A DNA stretch of 64,000 bases from CAWCVR01 sp963799105 (GTDB lineage Bacteria > Acidobacteriota > Terriglobia > Bryobacterales > Bryobacteraceae). Shown piece after piece: positions 1 through 8,663 of this stretch. Under the pieces are notes generated by a model. That model saw nothing but the letters and a program-made list of their open reading frames with translations. It made no database searches and was not told where the DNA came from. Position numbers and translations under genes: made by a program. Location: assembly GCA_963799105.1 (NCBI GenBank), contig CAWCVR010000006.1:62001-126000 (forward strand). The letters run 5' to 3'. Positions within the stretch are counted from its first letter, which is position 1. The number at the start of each line of letters is the position of its first letter.

Positions 1-947
1 GCGGCGATAAACAGGATGTGATCGGTGCGCACGAAGCCGTAACGCGTATTCACGGTAGTGCCTTCGACGATGGGCAGGATGTCGCGCTGCACGCCCTCGC
101 GGCTGACGTCCGGACCGTGTCCGGTTTCGCGCCCGGCGATCTTGTCGATCTCGTCGAGGAAGATGATGCCGCTGGTTTCCACCCGTTCCAGGGCCACGCG
201 CGTCACCTGGTCCATGTCGATGAGCTTCTGTTCCTCTTCCTGCACCAGGTAATCCAGCGCTTCGGCCACGCGCATTTTGCGGCGCTTGCTCTTCTGGCCG
301 AAGATGTTGGGCAGCATGTCCTTGAGGTTGATGCCCATTTCCTCCATGCTGGCGTTGGCGGAGATTTCGAACGTGGGCGCGCGGTCCTTGACGTCGATCT
401 CCACGATGCGTTCGTCGAGTTTGCCTTCGCGCAGGCGCTCGCGGAGTTTCTCGCGGGTGCGCTCGACGCTCTCGGTGGGCTCGGGCTGCTGGGGCATGAG
501 CAGGTCGAGCAGCCGGTCCTCGGCGCTCAGCTCGGCGCGGTCGGCCACTTCGTCCAGGCGCTCTTCGCGCACCATGTCGATGGCGATGTCCACCAGGTCG
601 CGGATCATGGATTCCACGTCGCGGCCCACGTAGCCCACTTCGGTGAACTTGCTGGCTTCCACCTTGAGAAACGGCGAATTGGCGAGCCGGGCCAGGCGGC
701 GCGCCAGTTCGGTTTTGCCGACGCCGGTGGGCCCGATCATGAGAATGTTCTTGGGCATCACCTCGTCGGCCATTTCGGGCGACAGTTTCTGGCGGCGGAT
801 GCGGTTGCGCAGCGCGATCGCCACGGCGCGCTTAGCTTCGGACTGGCCCACGACGTGCTTGTCCAGCTCGCGCACGATCTCGCGCGGCGTGAGCTCGTCC
901 AGGATGGGCTCCTCGTCCGCGGACTGGCCGGGAAGGTAGATCACCAT
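1..947 (-). CDS. hslU: HslU, ATPase subunit of the HslUV protease (3' end beyond window)
   Basis: HslU is the AAA+ hexamer that unfolds substrates and feeds them into the HslV peptidase in the cytoplasm. The minus-strand reading frame starts at an ATG at 947 with MVIYLPGQ and is open to the left edge, so about 315 of the usual 440 or so residues are present. Walker A GPTGVGKT lies near residue 71, and Walker B IIFLDEID is encoded around 140-165. The charged I-domain segment lies between them. It follows hslV by only 2 bp, so the two are co-transcribed. The missing part is the end of the AAA+ module and the C-terminal tail that docks into HslV. The identification is secure from motifs and context. 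Confidence 0.97.
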   Translation of the reverse strand, partial: MVIYLPGQSADEEPILDELTPREIVRELDKHVVGQSEAKRAVAIALRNRIRRQKLSPEMADEVMPKNILMIGPTGVGKTELARRLARLANSPFLKVEASKFTEVGYVGRDVESMIRDLVDIAIDMVREERLDEVADRAELSAEDRLLDLLMPQQPEPTESVERTREKLRERLREGKLDERIVEIDVKDRAPTFEISANASMEEMGINLKDMLPNIFGQKSKRRKMRVAEALDYLVQEEEQKLIDMDQVTRVALERVETSGIIFLDEIDKIAGRETGHGPDVSREGVQRDILPIVEGTTVNTRYGFVRTDHILFIA

Positions 948-949
948 GG

Positions 950-1489
950 CTACTCGAGCTCCTCGAAGGTAACGTTCTCGTTGGTATAGATGCAGATCTT
1001 GCCGGCGATCGCCATGGCCTCCTCGGCGATGCGGCGCGCCGAGAGCTTGGTGTTGCGCAGCAAGGCGGTAGCGGCGGCGGTGGCGAAGGGGCCTCCCGAG
1101 CCGATGGCGGCGATGCCTTCATCAGGTTCGATCACGTCGCCGGTGCCGCTGACCAGGTAGGTGCAGGCATGGTCGGCCACCAGCAACAGCGCTTCCAGGT
1201 GCCGCAGGGCGCGGTCGGTGCGCCAGTCCTTGGCCAGCTCGACGACCGATCGCGAGACGTTGCCGTTGAACTGTTCGAGTTTCGATTCGAAGCGCGAGAA
1301 GAGCGCAAACGCGTCGGCCGTGGATCCGGCGAAGCCCGCCAGGACCTTGTCGTTATACAGCCGGCGCAGTTTCTTGGCGGTGCCTTTGATCACTTCGCTG
1401 CCCAGGGTGACCTGTCCGTCGCCGGCCATCACTACTTTATTGTCGCGGCGCACGCAAATCACTGTCGTCGAACGAATTCTGGATGCCAT
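950..1489 (-). CDS. hslV: HslV, peptidase subunit of the HslUV protease
   Basis: HslV is the threonine peptidase that forms the double-ring core of HslUV. The 179-residue protein begins MASRIRS and then TTVICVRR, so a 7-residue propeptide would be removed to expose the catalytic Thr8. Counting from that Thr, Asp17 and Lys33 of the family are present (GDGQVT and GTAKK). The length matches the family. It is the first gene of the hslVU operon, and hslU starts 2 bp after its stop. Upstream on the minus strand, TTGGGC-17 bp-TAGAAT is a plausible promoter about 15 bp before the start. Confidence 0.97.
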   Translation of the reverse strand: MASRIRSTTVICVRRDNKVVMAGDGQVTLGSEVIKGTAKKLRRLYNDKVLAGFAGSTADAFALFSRFESKLEQFNGNVSRSVVELAKDWRTDRALRHLEALLLVADHACTYLVSGTGDVIEPDEGIAAIGSGGPFATAAATALLRNTKLSARRIAEEAMAIAGKICIYTNENVTFEELE

Positions 1490-1539
1490 TGTTTGTGTGC
1501 CTATATTCTAACGTACTGGCGCGGCAGGCCCAACGCAGC

Positions 1540-1545
1540 TACAAT
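1540..1545 (+). promoter_or_regulatory. Candidate -10 box of rhuM
   Basis: TACAAT lies 8 bp before the ATG of the RhuM-like gene. No good -35 is visible. It belongs to a set of -10-like boxes placed immediately before start codons in this window, although its spacing (8 bp) is looser than the 6 bp of the others. Confidence 0.35.
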
Positions 1546-1553
1546 GCCTTCGG

Positions 1554-2631
1554 ATGCCAAAGAAGCAGCGACTCCAGCCGGGCGAGCTTGCGCCCCCAGC
1601 CGGCGAACTCGTTCTGTACCAGACTGAAGACGGCCGCACACGGGTTGAGTGCCGCTTTGTCGATGAGACGCTTTGGCTGAGCCAGACGCTTATCGCGGAG
1701 TTGTTCCAGGTAAGCGTCCCCACTGTCAATGAGCACCTCAAGAACATCATTGCCGAAGGCGAGATACAGCCTGGCCCAACTATTCGGAAATTCCGAATAG
1801 TTCGCCACGAGGGGCTACGCCAAGTCGAACGGGAGATCGAACACTACAACCTGGACGCCATATTGGGCGTGGGTTACCGCGTGCGGTCGGAGCGCGGAAC
1901 CCAGTTCCGCCGATGGGCGACCGAACGCCTGAGCGAGTACCTGGTAAAGGGATTCTCCATGGACGACCAGCGGCTCAAGAACCCGGCGGTCGAGGGCTCA
2001 GGCGTCCCGGATTACTTCGACGAACTACTGGAGCGGATTCGCGACATACGAGCCAGCGAGAAGCGTATGTACCTGCGCGTGCGCGAGATCTTCGCGCTGG
2101 CCGGCGACTACGACTCCGGGCGCACGGAAACGACGGAGTTCTTCCGGATCATTCAGAACCGGCTGCACTTCGCCGCTACCGGCCAGACCGCGCCGGAGTT
2201 GATTGCCGGCCGCGCGGATCACTCCAAACCCAACATGGGCTTGACCGCGTGGAAGGGCCGGTGTGGTTCGGAAGGCGGACGTCACGGTTGCCAAAAACTA
2301 TCTGACACGGGAAGAGATCGAGGAACTGAACCGCATCGTGACGATGTGGCTGGATTTTGCGGAGGACCAAGCACGCCGGCGCAAGCAGGTATTCCTGAAG
2401 GACTGGGAGATCAAGCTGAACGAGTTCCTTCGATTCAACGAGCGAGCAGTCTTGGATGGGAAAGGGAGAGTGAGCAAGACGTCAGCCGATGCGCGCGCGG
2501 AAGCCGAGTATGAGGAGTTTGCGGCCCGGCGCCGGGCTCTGTTGGAAGCGGAGGCAGAGCGCGAGCAACGGCAATCCCTGGAGGAGGCTGCAAGTAATCT
2601 GCGCAAGAGACCGAAGCGCGAGCGGCCTTGA
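1554..2631 (+). pseudogene. RhuM-family protein, single frameshift
   Basis: RhuM proteins (named after a Salmonella pathogenicity-island gene) are accessory proteins of unknown biochemical role, often on genomic islands. Residues 1-235 read in one frame (LYQTEDGRTRVECR, DETLWLSQ, HYNLDAILGVGYRVRS) up to NMGLTAWKG near 2258. The family sequence then resumes one frame over with VRKADVTVAKNYL and ELNRIVTMWLDFAEDQA and runs to a stop at 2631. Removing one G from the GGG run at 2255-2257 restores a single frame of about 358 residues, a normal family length. It is therefore either a recent pseudogene or a sequencing indel. The ATG at 1554 gives MPKKQ, shortly upstream of the conserved start of the family. 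Family assignment is firm; function is not known. Confidence 0.85.
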
Positions 2632-2651
2632 TCGCCGGACTTCGGGATGAA

Positions 2652-3224
2652 TTAAATCGCGGCCTGATTCTCCCGAGCCTTCCGAGGTGGCAGGAACTGT
2701 TGAATCCCACCGGCCTTGCGCCAGATCTCGATCCAGGTGTCGAGGGCGCGGCCAATGGCGCCGGTGAGGCCATCGGCGTCTGTGATCAGTTCCGCTACCC
2801 ATGCTGTGGAATCGTCCGTCTCCATGCCGAGGGACGCCAGTTTCCTTAGAGCAATCCCAGACTCCTTGATTTCGAACGACGCACAGGCGCAGCTCTCTTC
2901 GTCGTCGCCAACCCAGAAAATGAAGTAGATCCACCACTTGGCTTCCGCGTCTCTGCCTGGGTACCGCAGCCCGACCTCGGCTGTCAAACCGTCCCACCCC
3001 AGCCCGAGTTTCGGCGGGTCAGCGTAGGCTGTGAGCCCCTCGCTGATCGTGGCTTTGTCCAGCTTCATCGCCGCCGCGAGGTCATCAATGCGTTTCTTGA
3101 CGGCGTCGCGGATCGCTTCTTCCACCTGGAGCCGAAACTGCCGCATTGCCAGCAGGGCCTTGAGATAAGAGCGGCAGCCTTCCCGCAGCAATACGCTATC
3201 GGATCGTCGTTTAGGCTTAGTCAT
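2652..3224 (-). CDS. Uncharacterised protein paired with a PD-(D/E)XK nuclease
   Basis: I do not recognise this 190-residue protein. The N-terminus is basic (MTKPKRRSD), followed by a helical stretch (KALLAMRQFRLQVEEAIRD) and a mixed region with KWWIYFIFWVGDDEES and a CACASFEIKE segment that could be beta-rich. The start at 3224 is chosen because GAGGAGG lies 9 bp upstream. A TTG at 3242 would add six residues but has no ribosome site. The start overlaps the end of the nuclease gene by 8 bp, so the two are translationally coupled. That coupling suggests a partner, antidote or substrate-recognition subunit for the nuclease. This is inference. Confidence 0.7.
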   Translation of the reverse strand: MTKPKRRSDSVLLREGCRSYLKALLAMRQFRLQVEEAIRDAVKKRIDDLAAAMKLDKATISEGLTAYADPPKLGLGWDGLTAEVGLRYPGRDAEAKWWIYFIFWVGDDEESCACASFEIKESGIALRKLASLGMETDDSTAWVAELITDADGLTGAIGRALDTWIEIWRKAGGIQQFLPPRKARENQAAI

Positions 3225-4038
3225 CGCCGAGAACCTCCTCAAGATAATCCGCCGTCCGCATGGCTTTCAACCCGTCGTGCCCCATCGACAGCAGGTTCCG
3301 TTCCACCGCGCCGCAGAAAGCCAGCGTCATAACCGCGTCGTATTGCCTGCCGGGGAGCCAACCGCTCGCCCAGGCTCGTAAGCCCAGGGATACCTGCTTC
3401 CAGGAGCAGAAATGGCAATGCTCGGGCAGCGGCTGATCCTCCGGCAGGTTGACCGCCAGAAGAACCAGGTCAAGTTGTACGCCCTCTCGGACCAACCATC
3501 TCCTATAATCTTCGAGTTGGCCCTCGCGCGGTTCGGATTTCGTCTTCACCTCGATGCAGAGTACACCCAGATCCAGATGGCGAATTACGAGGTCAGGCCG
3601 GCCGTCGGGAATGCAGACTTCGCGCCGCACCATCCACCTCCCATGTGCGTCTGGGCGGGATCCGAATCCAAACAGCGTAAGCACCCGGGAAGGATCGTCC
3701 TGGCGGCCGAGAATCCAGGCGAGCCAGTCCGAGTAAGCATCCTCGCGAGCTCGCTTCAGCCACCGGTGCGAACCGAGTTCCAACTTGTCGCTCAGCGGGT
3801 CGCCGACGCCCGGATACAACTTTCGCTCGGACTGCTCAAACAGGCCGCCAAGACGCTGAGAGGCAACCTCGCCATCCTGCTTCGCGGCATCGATCATCCG
3901 GCGGAGGGGTTCAAAGGGGATCTCGACTTTCGCCCCGTTGCGAACCGTCTCGCCCACCTTCGCCCACGTGGCCAGAACCGATGCCAACCCTTCAGCGCAC
4001 GCCAGCCATTGTACCGCCGGGCTTCTCCCCCGCCCCAT
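3217..4038 (-). CDS. PD-(D/E)XK nuclease superfamily protein
   Basis: This is a 273-residue protein with a recognisable restriction-endonuclease-like core. DGRPDLVI supplies the metal-binding Asp (about residue 149 from the start used here), and CIEVKTK supplies E-x-K (about 163-165). An upstream acidic helix (AREDAYSDWLAWIL) may give a further acidic ligand. An ATG at 4038 (MGRGRSPAV) was preferred to an in-frame start at 4098, because the longer form would run into the divergent pfkB gene. It is followed by an overlapping unknown gene and lies next to a rhuM gene, a setting typical of defence or island cargo. Metal-dependent DNA cleavage is the family activity; the target and biological role are not deducible. 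Confidence 0.75.
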   Translation of the reverse strand: MGRGRSPAVQWLACAEGLASVLATWAKVGETVRNGAKVEIPFEPLRRMIDAAKQDGEVASQRLGGLFEQSERKLYPGVGDPLSDKLELGSHRWLKRAREDAYSDWLAWILGRQDDPSRVLTLFGFGSRPDAHGRWMVRREVCIPDGRPDLVIRHLDLGVLCIEVKTKSEPREGQLEDYRRWLVREGVQLDLVLLAVNLPEDQPLPEHCHFCSWKQVSLGLRAWASGWLPGRQYDAVMTLAFCGAVERNLLSMGHDGLKAMRTADYLEEVLGDD

Positions 4039-4042
4039 CGCG

Positions 4043-4048
4043 TAAAAT
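4043..4048 (+). promoter_or_regulatory. Candidate -10 box of pfkB
   Basis: TAAAAT ends exactly 6 bp before the TTG start at 4055. If used as a -10 element, the transcript would begin at the first base of the start codon. Confidence 0.4.
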
Positions 4049-4054
4049 AGAAGT

Positions 4055-4988
4055 TTGATCGTCACACTCACCATCAACCCCGCCATCGACCGCACCATCA
4101 GCGTGGACCGGCTGGCGTTCGAGGACCGCGCCTACGTCAATTCCAACCGCGAATCCGCGGGCGGCCGGGGCATCAACGCGTCCTGCGTCATCCACTCCTT
4201 CGGCGGCGAGAGCACGGCGGTGTTTCCCTCCGGCGGCCATTCGGGAAAGCGTCTGGAGGCATTCCTGAACGGGTGCGGGTTGCGCATCGCCGTAGTGCCC
4301 ATCCGCAATCCCATCCGCACCAATCTCACCGTCACCGACAAGCACGGGCTCACGGTCAACCTCAACGAGACCGGGCCCACGCTTTCCAAGGCCGAAGTGG
4401 CGCGCGTGGAACAGACCGTGCTCGGGGCGCTCGACAAGGCTTCGTGGCTGATGGTGTGCGGCAGCATCCCGCCGGGAGTGCCGTCGTCGTTCTACGCCAG
4501 GTTGATTTCAACCGCCAAGCGCAAGGGTGTGAAGACGCTGCTGGATGCCGATGGCGCGGCGCTGCGGGAAGGCATCGAGGCCGGGCCAACCGTGGTGTCG
4601 CCCAACCAGCAGGAGGCCGAGCGGTTGCTGGGCGTCACGCTGCTGACGCGCAAAACCTACGTGGAGGCGGCGGAGACCATTCGCGCCATGGGACCGGAAT
4701 CGGTGGTGCTTTCGGTGGGCAGCCGGGGCGCCATCGGGGCTTTTCCGAAGGGCCTGTTCGAGGCGCGTTCCGCCGCGCGTGGACGCGGTCTGCCCCATCG
4801 GCTCCGGGGACGCGCTGGCGGCGGCTTACACATGGTCCATGGAGCGCAATCCCGACCGTCCGGCCGAGGCGCTGCGCTGGGGCGTGGCGGCGGGGACGGC
4901 CTCGGCGCAGATGCCCGGGATGGCGTTCGCCAGCCTGCGGCAGACCGAGGAAATCTACCGCCAGGTGGAAGTCAGGCGCGTCGAATAG
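4055..4988 (+). pseudogene. 1-phosphofructokinase/tagatose-6-phosphate kinase family (PfkB), frameshifted
   Basis: This is a PfkB-family sugar-phosphate kinase of the FruK/LacC branch, which phosphorylates fructose-1-phosphate or tagatose-6-phosphate. The start is a TTG (TTG ATC GTC, read MIVTLTINPAIDRT), matching the usual family N-terminus MIVTVTLNPAID. The substrate-side GGRGIN motif (normally GGKGxN) follows near residue 37. The frame is intact to GAFPKGLFEA near 4765. The C-terminal signature DAVCPIGSGDALAAAY (normally GAGD) continues one frame over and ends VEVRRVE at 4988. One extra base near 4766-4770 explains the break. The reconstructed protein is about 311 residues, full length. 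Substrate cannot be decided from sequence. Confidence 0.82.
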
Positions 4989-4989
4989 C

Positions 4990-6702
4990 GTGAGCGGCGC
5001 GAGCGCAGAGTCAGAGGGCGGCGGGCACGGGTTCTTCCGCTCGGCGGGTACCGTTTCGGCGGCCGTTTTCCTGAGCCGCATCACCGGGCTGGTGCGCGAG
5101 ATGGCGATGGCGCGGCTGTTCGGCGCCGGCCGGGTCTACGACGCCTTCCTGCTGGGATTCCGCATCCCCAATCTCACGCGCGATCTGTTCGCCGAGGGCG
5201 CGCTGTCTTCGGCCTTCGTCCCCATCTTCACGCGGTACCTGGCCACCAGGGGCAAACGCGAGGCGGCGGAACTATCCAACCTGACGGCGACGCTGCTGCT
5301 GATAGCGGCGTGCGCCACCTGCGCGGTGGGCATGATCTTCAGCCCGGCGCTGGTGCGGCTGATGGCCCCGGGATTCGAACGCGTGCCGGGAAAGTTCGCC
5401 CTCGCCGTGCTGCTCACGCGCGTGATGTTTCCGTTCCTGGCGCTGGTGGCCCTGGCGGCGCAAGCCATGGGCGTGCTCAACGCCTGCGGCCGGTTCGGCG
5501 TCCCGGCCCTGGCGTCGGCGGTCTTCAATGTCGGCGTCGGTGGCCGTCGGCCTGGCGCTGGGATTCACCATCGGGCGCAGATGGGGGCAAGGGCCGATCG
5601 TATGCATGGCCTGCGGCGTGGTGGCCGGCGGCGCGCTGCAGTTGTTGTGGCAGGCGCCCAGCCTGTGGCGCGCCGGCTTCGCCGTTCCGGTCGCGGTGGA
5701 ATCCGCGGCACCCCGGCGTGCGCGCCATCTCGCGGCTGATGCTCCCGGCCATCCTGGGAAACGCCGCCGTGCAGATCAACGTGATGGTGAACACCAACAT
5801 CGCCTCCAGCCTGACGGACGCCTCGGGGCACGTGCTCAACGGGCCGGTGAGCTGGCTGGGCTACGCCTTCCGCTTCCTGCAACTGCCGCTGGGGCTGTTC
5901 GGCGTGGCCATCGCCGCGGCCACGCTGCCGGAAATTTCGCGCAGCGCGGCGCGCGACCGCATGGACGAATTCGGAAGCACGCTGGGGCGCTCCCTGCGCA
6001 TGACGCTGTTCCTGGCCGTCCCCTCGTCGGTGGGGCTGGCCGTGCTGGGCCACAGCATGATCGGCGCGGTGTACCAGTGGGGCCGGTTCCAGGCGTTCGA
6101 CACGCGGCAGACCGCGGCGGCGCTGGCGTGCTACAGCGTGGGGCTGGCGGGATACTCGCGCCATCAAGCTGCTGGCGCCGGCGTTCTACGCGCTCGACGA
6201 CGCGCGCACACCCATGCTGGTGAGCGTGGCCTCCATCGCCGTCAACGCCGCCGCGGCGCTGCTGCTGGCCAGGCGGCTGGGCATGGGACACGCCGGCCTC
6301 GCGCTCTCCACATCTATCGTGGCGCTGGCCGGAGCGGTGGCGTTGTTCGCGATATTGCGCGCGCGCCTCGATGCCATGGGCGCGGCCATGGACGGCCGGC
6401 GGCTGGGGGTGAGCGCGCTCAAAACCTGCGCCGCGGCGTCCGCCATGGCGGTGGCGTGCCTGGCGTCGAGCCACGCGGTCTACGCGCTGGCCGGAGCGGG
6501 CAAGGCCGCGCAACTGGCCGATGTCGCGGTTTCCATCCCCTTGGGGGCGGCGGTTTTCTGCGCGGCGGCGCATTGGCTGGGATGCGAGGAATTAAAGGAA
6601 CTGTGGGCCGCGTGTTACACTGCGGGTAGCAATGCTCCCCGACCTGAAGTTGGTGATCCGCCTGCAGGAAATCGATCATCGTCTGGCGGAACTGACGCGT
6701 GA
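4990..6702 (+). pseudogene. murJ: MurJ lipid II flippase, three frameshifts
   Basis: MurJ flips lipid II across the inner membrane and is normally essential. A GTG at 4990, 1 bp after the pfkB stop, opens with SAGTVSAAVFLSRITGLVRE, and RIPNLTRDLFAEGALSSAFV follows, both MurJ hallmarks. The protein is split over three frames. It shifts near 5535 (FNVG to SVAVGLALGF), near 5700 (FAVPV to RWNPRHPGVR) and near 6159 (GLAGYS to AIKLLAPAFYALDD). Each shift needs only one inserted or deleted base. Up to 14 hydrophobic helices are spread through it. The last frame ends at 6702, overlapping the next gene by about 70 bp, so the true end may be nearer 6629. Several indels in an essential gene point to sequence error as much as to decay. 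Confidence 0.85.
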
Positions 6703-7384
6703 AATTTCCGCACTGCCCAAGCACATCGCGGAAATCGAGAAAAAGCTGACGTCGCATCAGCGCAAGCTGGAAGCCGACCGGGCTGCGCTGGCGGCAAACC
6801 AGAAGGAACGCAAGGCCTGCGATACGGCCATACAGACCCAGGAACAGAAGATCTCCAAGCTGAAAGACCAGATGCTCGGCGCCAAGACCAACGAGGTGTA
6901 CCGGGCTTTTCAGAACGAGATCGAGTTCTGCCAGAAGGAAATCGGCAAATCGGAAGACCGCATCCTGGAACTGATGGCGGAATCCGAGCCCCTCGACAAG
7001 AACGTTGGCGCGGCCGAGGCGGCGCTCAAGGCCGAACGGGCCGAGGTGGAGAAGGAGAAGCTGCAGGCGCGCGAGCGCACGGCCGTGGACGAGAAAGCCG
7101 CCGCCGAACTCCGGACGGAGCGCGCCGCCATCGTGGCGCAAACCGCGCCGGCGGCGGTACAGCGCTATGAGCGGGCGCGCAAGGCCCGCCGCGGCATCGG
7201 CGTGGCGGAGGTAGTGGACGGCCGCTGCACGCAATGCAATATAGGGTTGCGTTTGCAGTTCTTCCAGGAACTGAAGCACGGCGACCAGATCCTGGTCTGC
7301 GAGAGCTGCCAGCGGATCCTCTACTACAACCCCCCGGTGCGGGTCGAAGACCTGTCGGGGGAACCGGCAGAGGCGGCGCAGTAG
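6632..7384 (+). CDS. COG1579 coiled-coil zinc-ribbon protein
   Basis: This is a 250-residue cytoplasmic protein. Residues 5-180 are a long antiparallel coiled coil rich in E, K, A and L. A C-terminal C4 zinc ribbon has Cys199, Cys202, Cys223 and Cys226 (CTQC and CESC). The family is annotated as putative nucleic-acid binding; its cellular job is not settled. A conserved GAKTNEVYRAFQNEI lies at the hairpin tip, and ARRGIGVAEV before the ribbon is a family signature. The ATG at 6632 overlaps the apparent end of murJ. A 39-nt scrap of this gene (7184-7222) recurs at 9032-9070. Confidence 0.9.
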   Translation: MLPDLKLVIRLQEIDHRLAELTREISALPKHIAEIEKKLTSHQRKLEADRAALAANQKERKACDTAIQTQEQKISKLKDQMLGAKTNEVYRAFQNEIEFCQKEIGKSEDRILELMAESEPLDKNVGAAEAALKAERAEVEKEKLQARERTAVDEKAAAELRTERAAIVAQTAPAAVQRYERARKARRGIGVAEVVDGRCTQCNIGLRLQFFQELKHGDQILVCESCQRILYYNPPVRVEDLSGEPAEAAQ

Positions 7385-7435
7385 GGCGGGACGGGTGCGC
7401 GCCCTGGATGTTGCGTCAGCCCGGCCCGCCTGGCG

Positions 7436-7780
7436 TCACAGACGGCTCGGGAATTCCGAGTACGACTGAAACCTGACGAAAAGACAGACGCTGAGCCCGG
7501 AAGCCCGCAAGCAGTTGAAACACTGCGCGGTGTGTTCGTTGCCGAGACGTTCCACACATTTCAGTTCGATCGGCGGCACGTCTTCGACGGGAATATCGGC
7601 AGAGTATTCCCCGACGCGGTGGCCCTTGTAGGTTACTGTGTATGAAGCCTGGGCGCCGGCCCGGAGCCCACTAGGCTCGAGTTCCCTGAGCAGAGCACGT
7701 TCGTAGACCTTCTCGAGAAACCCGGCGCCAAGCACGCGCTCGGTGACGGAGTCCGGGAATTCGCGTTCATCGGCGTTCAT
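7436..7780 (-). CDS. GxxExxY-family protein, shortened
   Basis: GxxExxY proteins are small PD-(D/E)XK-like proteins of unknown function. The name motif is present as GFLEKVYE, and the later conserved lines YKGHRVGEYSADI, PIELKCVERL and ASGLSVCLFVRF can be read. Compared with the family, about 12 residues are missing between the N-terminal NADE and GxxExxY (TERVLGAGFLE, where an IIGAAIEVHRxLGPG stretch is expected). The Asp of the RADLVVED segment is kept as SADIPVED. It is probably a drifting or inactive copy. The ATG at 7780 gives MNADERE, the usual opening of the family. Confidence 0.72.
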   Translation of the reverse strand: MNADEREFPDSVTERVLGAGFLEKVYERALLRELEPSGLRAGAQASYTVTYKGHRVGEYSADIPVEDVPPIELKCVERLGNEHTAQCFNCLRASGLSVCLFVRFQSYSEFPSRL

Positions 7781-7904
7781 CGGCGGCCCAAAATGTCTTT
7801 TCTATTGCGCCGCCCCGCACCAATGCCTCTCGGAACGATTATTGGCCGCTGATGAACGCGGATTAACGCAGATCCAAACCCCGACAATGCGTCTTAAGCG
7901 GTCG

Positions 7905-8336
7905 TCACGCAGTATCCCAGGGATTGAGAAGAGCCAGACCGAGACCGGCGAAGTCTTTCATGTTCCGTGTGACGAGCGTCAGACCGTGCTCCAGGGCCGT
8001 TGCGGCAATCATGCCGTCGGCGATGTTCAGCGGCCGGCCGGCAAGTTGCCTCTCCCCATCCAGCACACCCCATCGCTCCGCGATCGTCCTTGTCACCGGC
8101 AAGATACGGTCCTGGAACCAGGACGGAACCTTCTCATGAATCATCCGCTCGATCTCCGCCCGCCGCGAACTCCGCTCGGTGAGGAGCGTGATTCCCAGGC
8201 GCAACTCACCCATCGTCACGACGCTGACGAACAAGGTCTCGTTTGCCTGCCGCCTAAGCCAGGCCGAGACGCTTGCGTCCGGACGGGGCCGTAGCATCTC
8301 GGAAGGAATGTTGGTATCGAGGAGAAACCCGCTCAT
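7905..8336 (-). CDS. VapC-like PIN-domain toxin (FitB type)
   Basis: This is a 143-residue PIN-domain ribonuclease and the likely toxin of a type II toxin-antitoxin pair. The metal-site acidics are visible: Asp in FLLDTNIPSE near the N-terminus, Glu in TMGELRLGI, Asp in LNIADGMIAATAL and Asp in RNMKDFAG near the C-terminus. Length and motif order are normal, so this is the only intact PIN toxin in the region. Its ATG overlaps the antitoxin stop by 4 bp (ATGA), the usual coupled arrangement. Confidence 0.88.
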   Translation of the reverse strand: MSGFLLDTNIPSEMLRPRPDASVSAWLRRQANETLFVSVVTMGELRLGITLLTERSSRRAEIERMIHEKVPSWFQDRILPVTRTIAERWGVLDGERQLAGRPLNIADGMIAATALEHGLTLVTRNMKDFAGLGLALLNPWDTA

Positions 8337-8596
8337 GACAGGTCAATGGGACGGCCAGTGGAGGGATTGCGGCTGAAATCAAGTTCGCCGTCCGCAAACA
8401 ACCCGCGGGCAGGCGCGAAGAGTTCAACAAGGTCATTTGCCTCTGCCGGTGTGCCTGGTTTGACTGACGCGGCCGGAACATGAGCCGCCTCCTCGAGCAA
8501 GCTGGCGGCATGAGCTTCCAGTGCGCGGCCACAAGCGGCGGCCTGACGGGCGAGTGCCGCCTCAACTTCAGGCCGGACGTCAACGGTGATTGTCAT
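8333..8596 (-). CDS. Antitoxin partner of the VapC-like toxin
   Basis: This is an 87-residue protein starting at an ATG at 8596: MTITVDVRPEVEAALARQAA. It has an N-terminal amphipathic segment followed by a predicted helix (LEAHAASLLEEAAH) and a disordered, proline-rich tail that would wrap the toxin. The same N-terminal pattern recurs in two other antitoxins at 9486 and 10126, so the three are paralogues. It precedes the PIN toxin with a 4-bp overlap. A longer frame to 8884 exists, but it runs over a different gene and has no antitoxin-like sequence. Confidence 0.8.
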   Translation of the reverse strand: MTITVDVRPEVEAALARQAAACGRALEAHAASLLEEAAHVPAASVKPGTPAEANDLVELFAPARGLFADGELDFSRNPSTGRPIDLS

Positions 8597-8663
8597 GGGC
8601 ACCCTCCATAGCTTCACGGTACCGCCGCCCTTCGTTCCAGTCAATGAGACCCGGCGACAACGA

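Noticed and set aside
18..989. A 323-codon plus-strand frame over hslU
   Set aside because: HslU motifs are clear on the minus strand; the plus frame is a shadow rich in H, V and A.
5535..6160. Programmed frameshifting in murJ
   Set aside because: There are three shifts in one gene, none at a slippery heptamer that I can see, and no family precedent. Indels are simpler.
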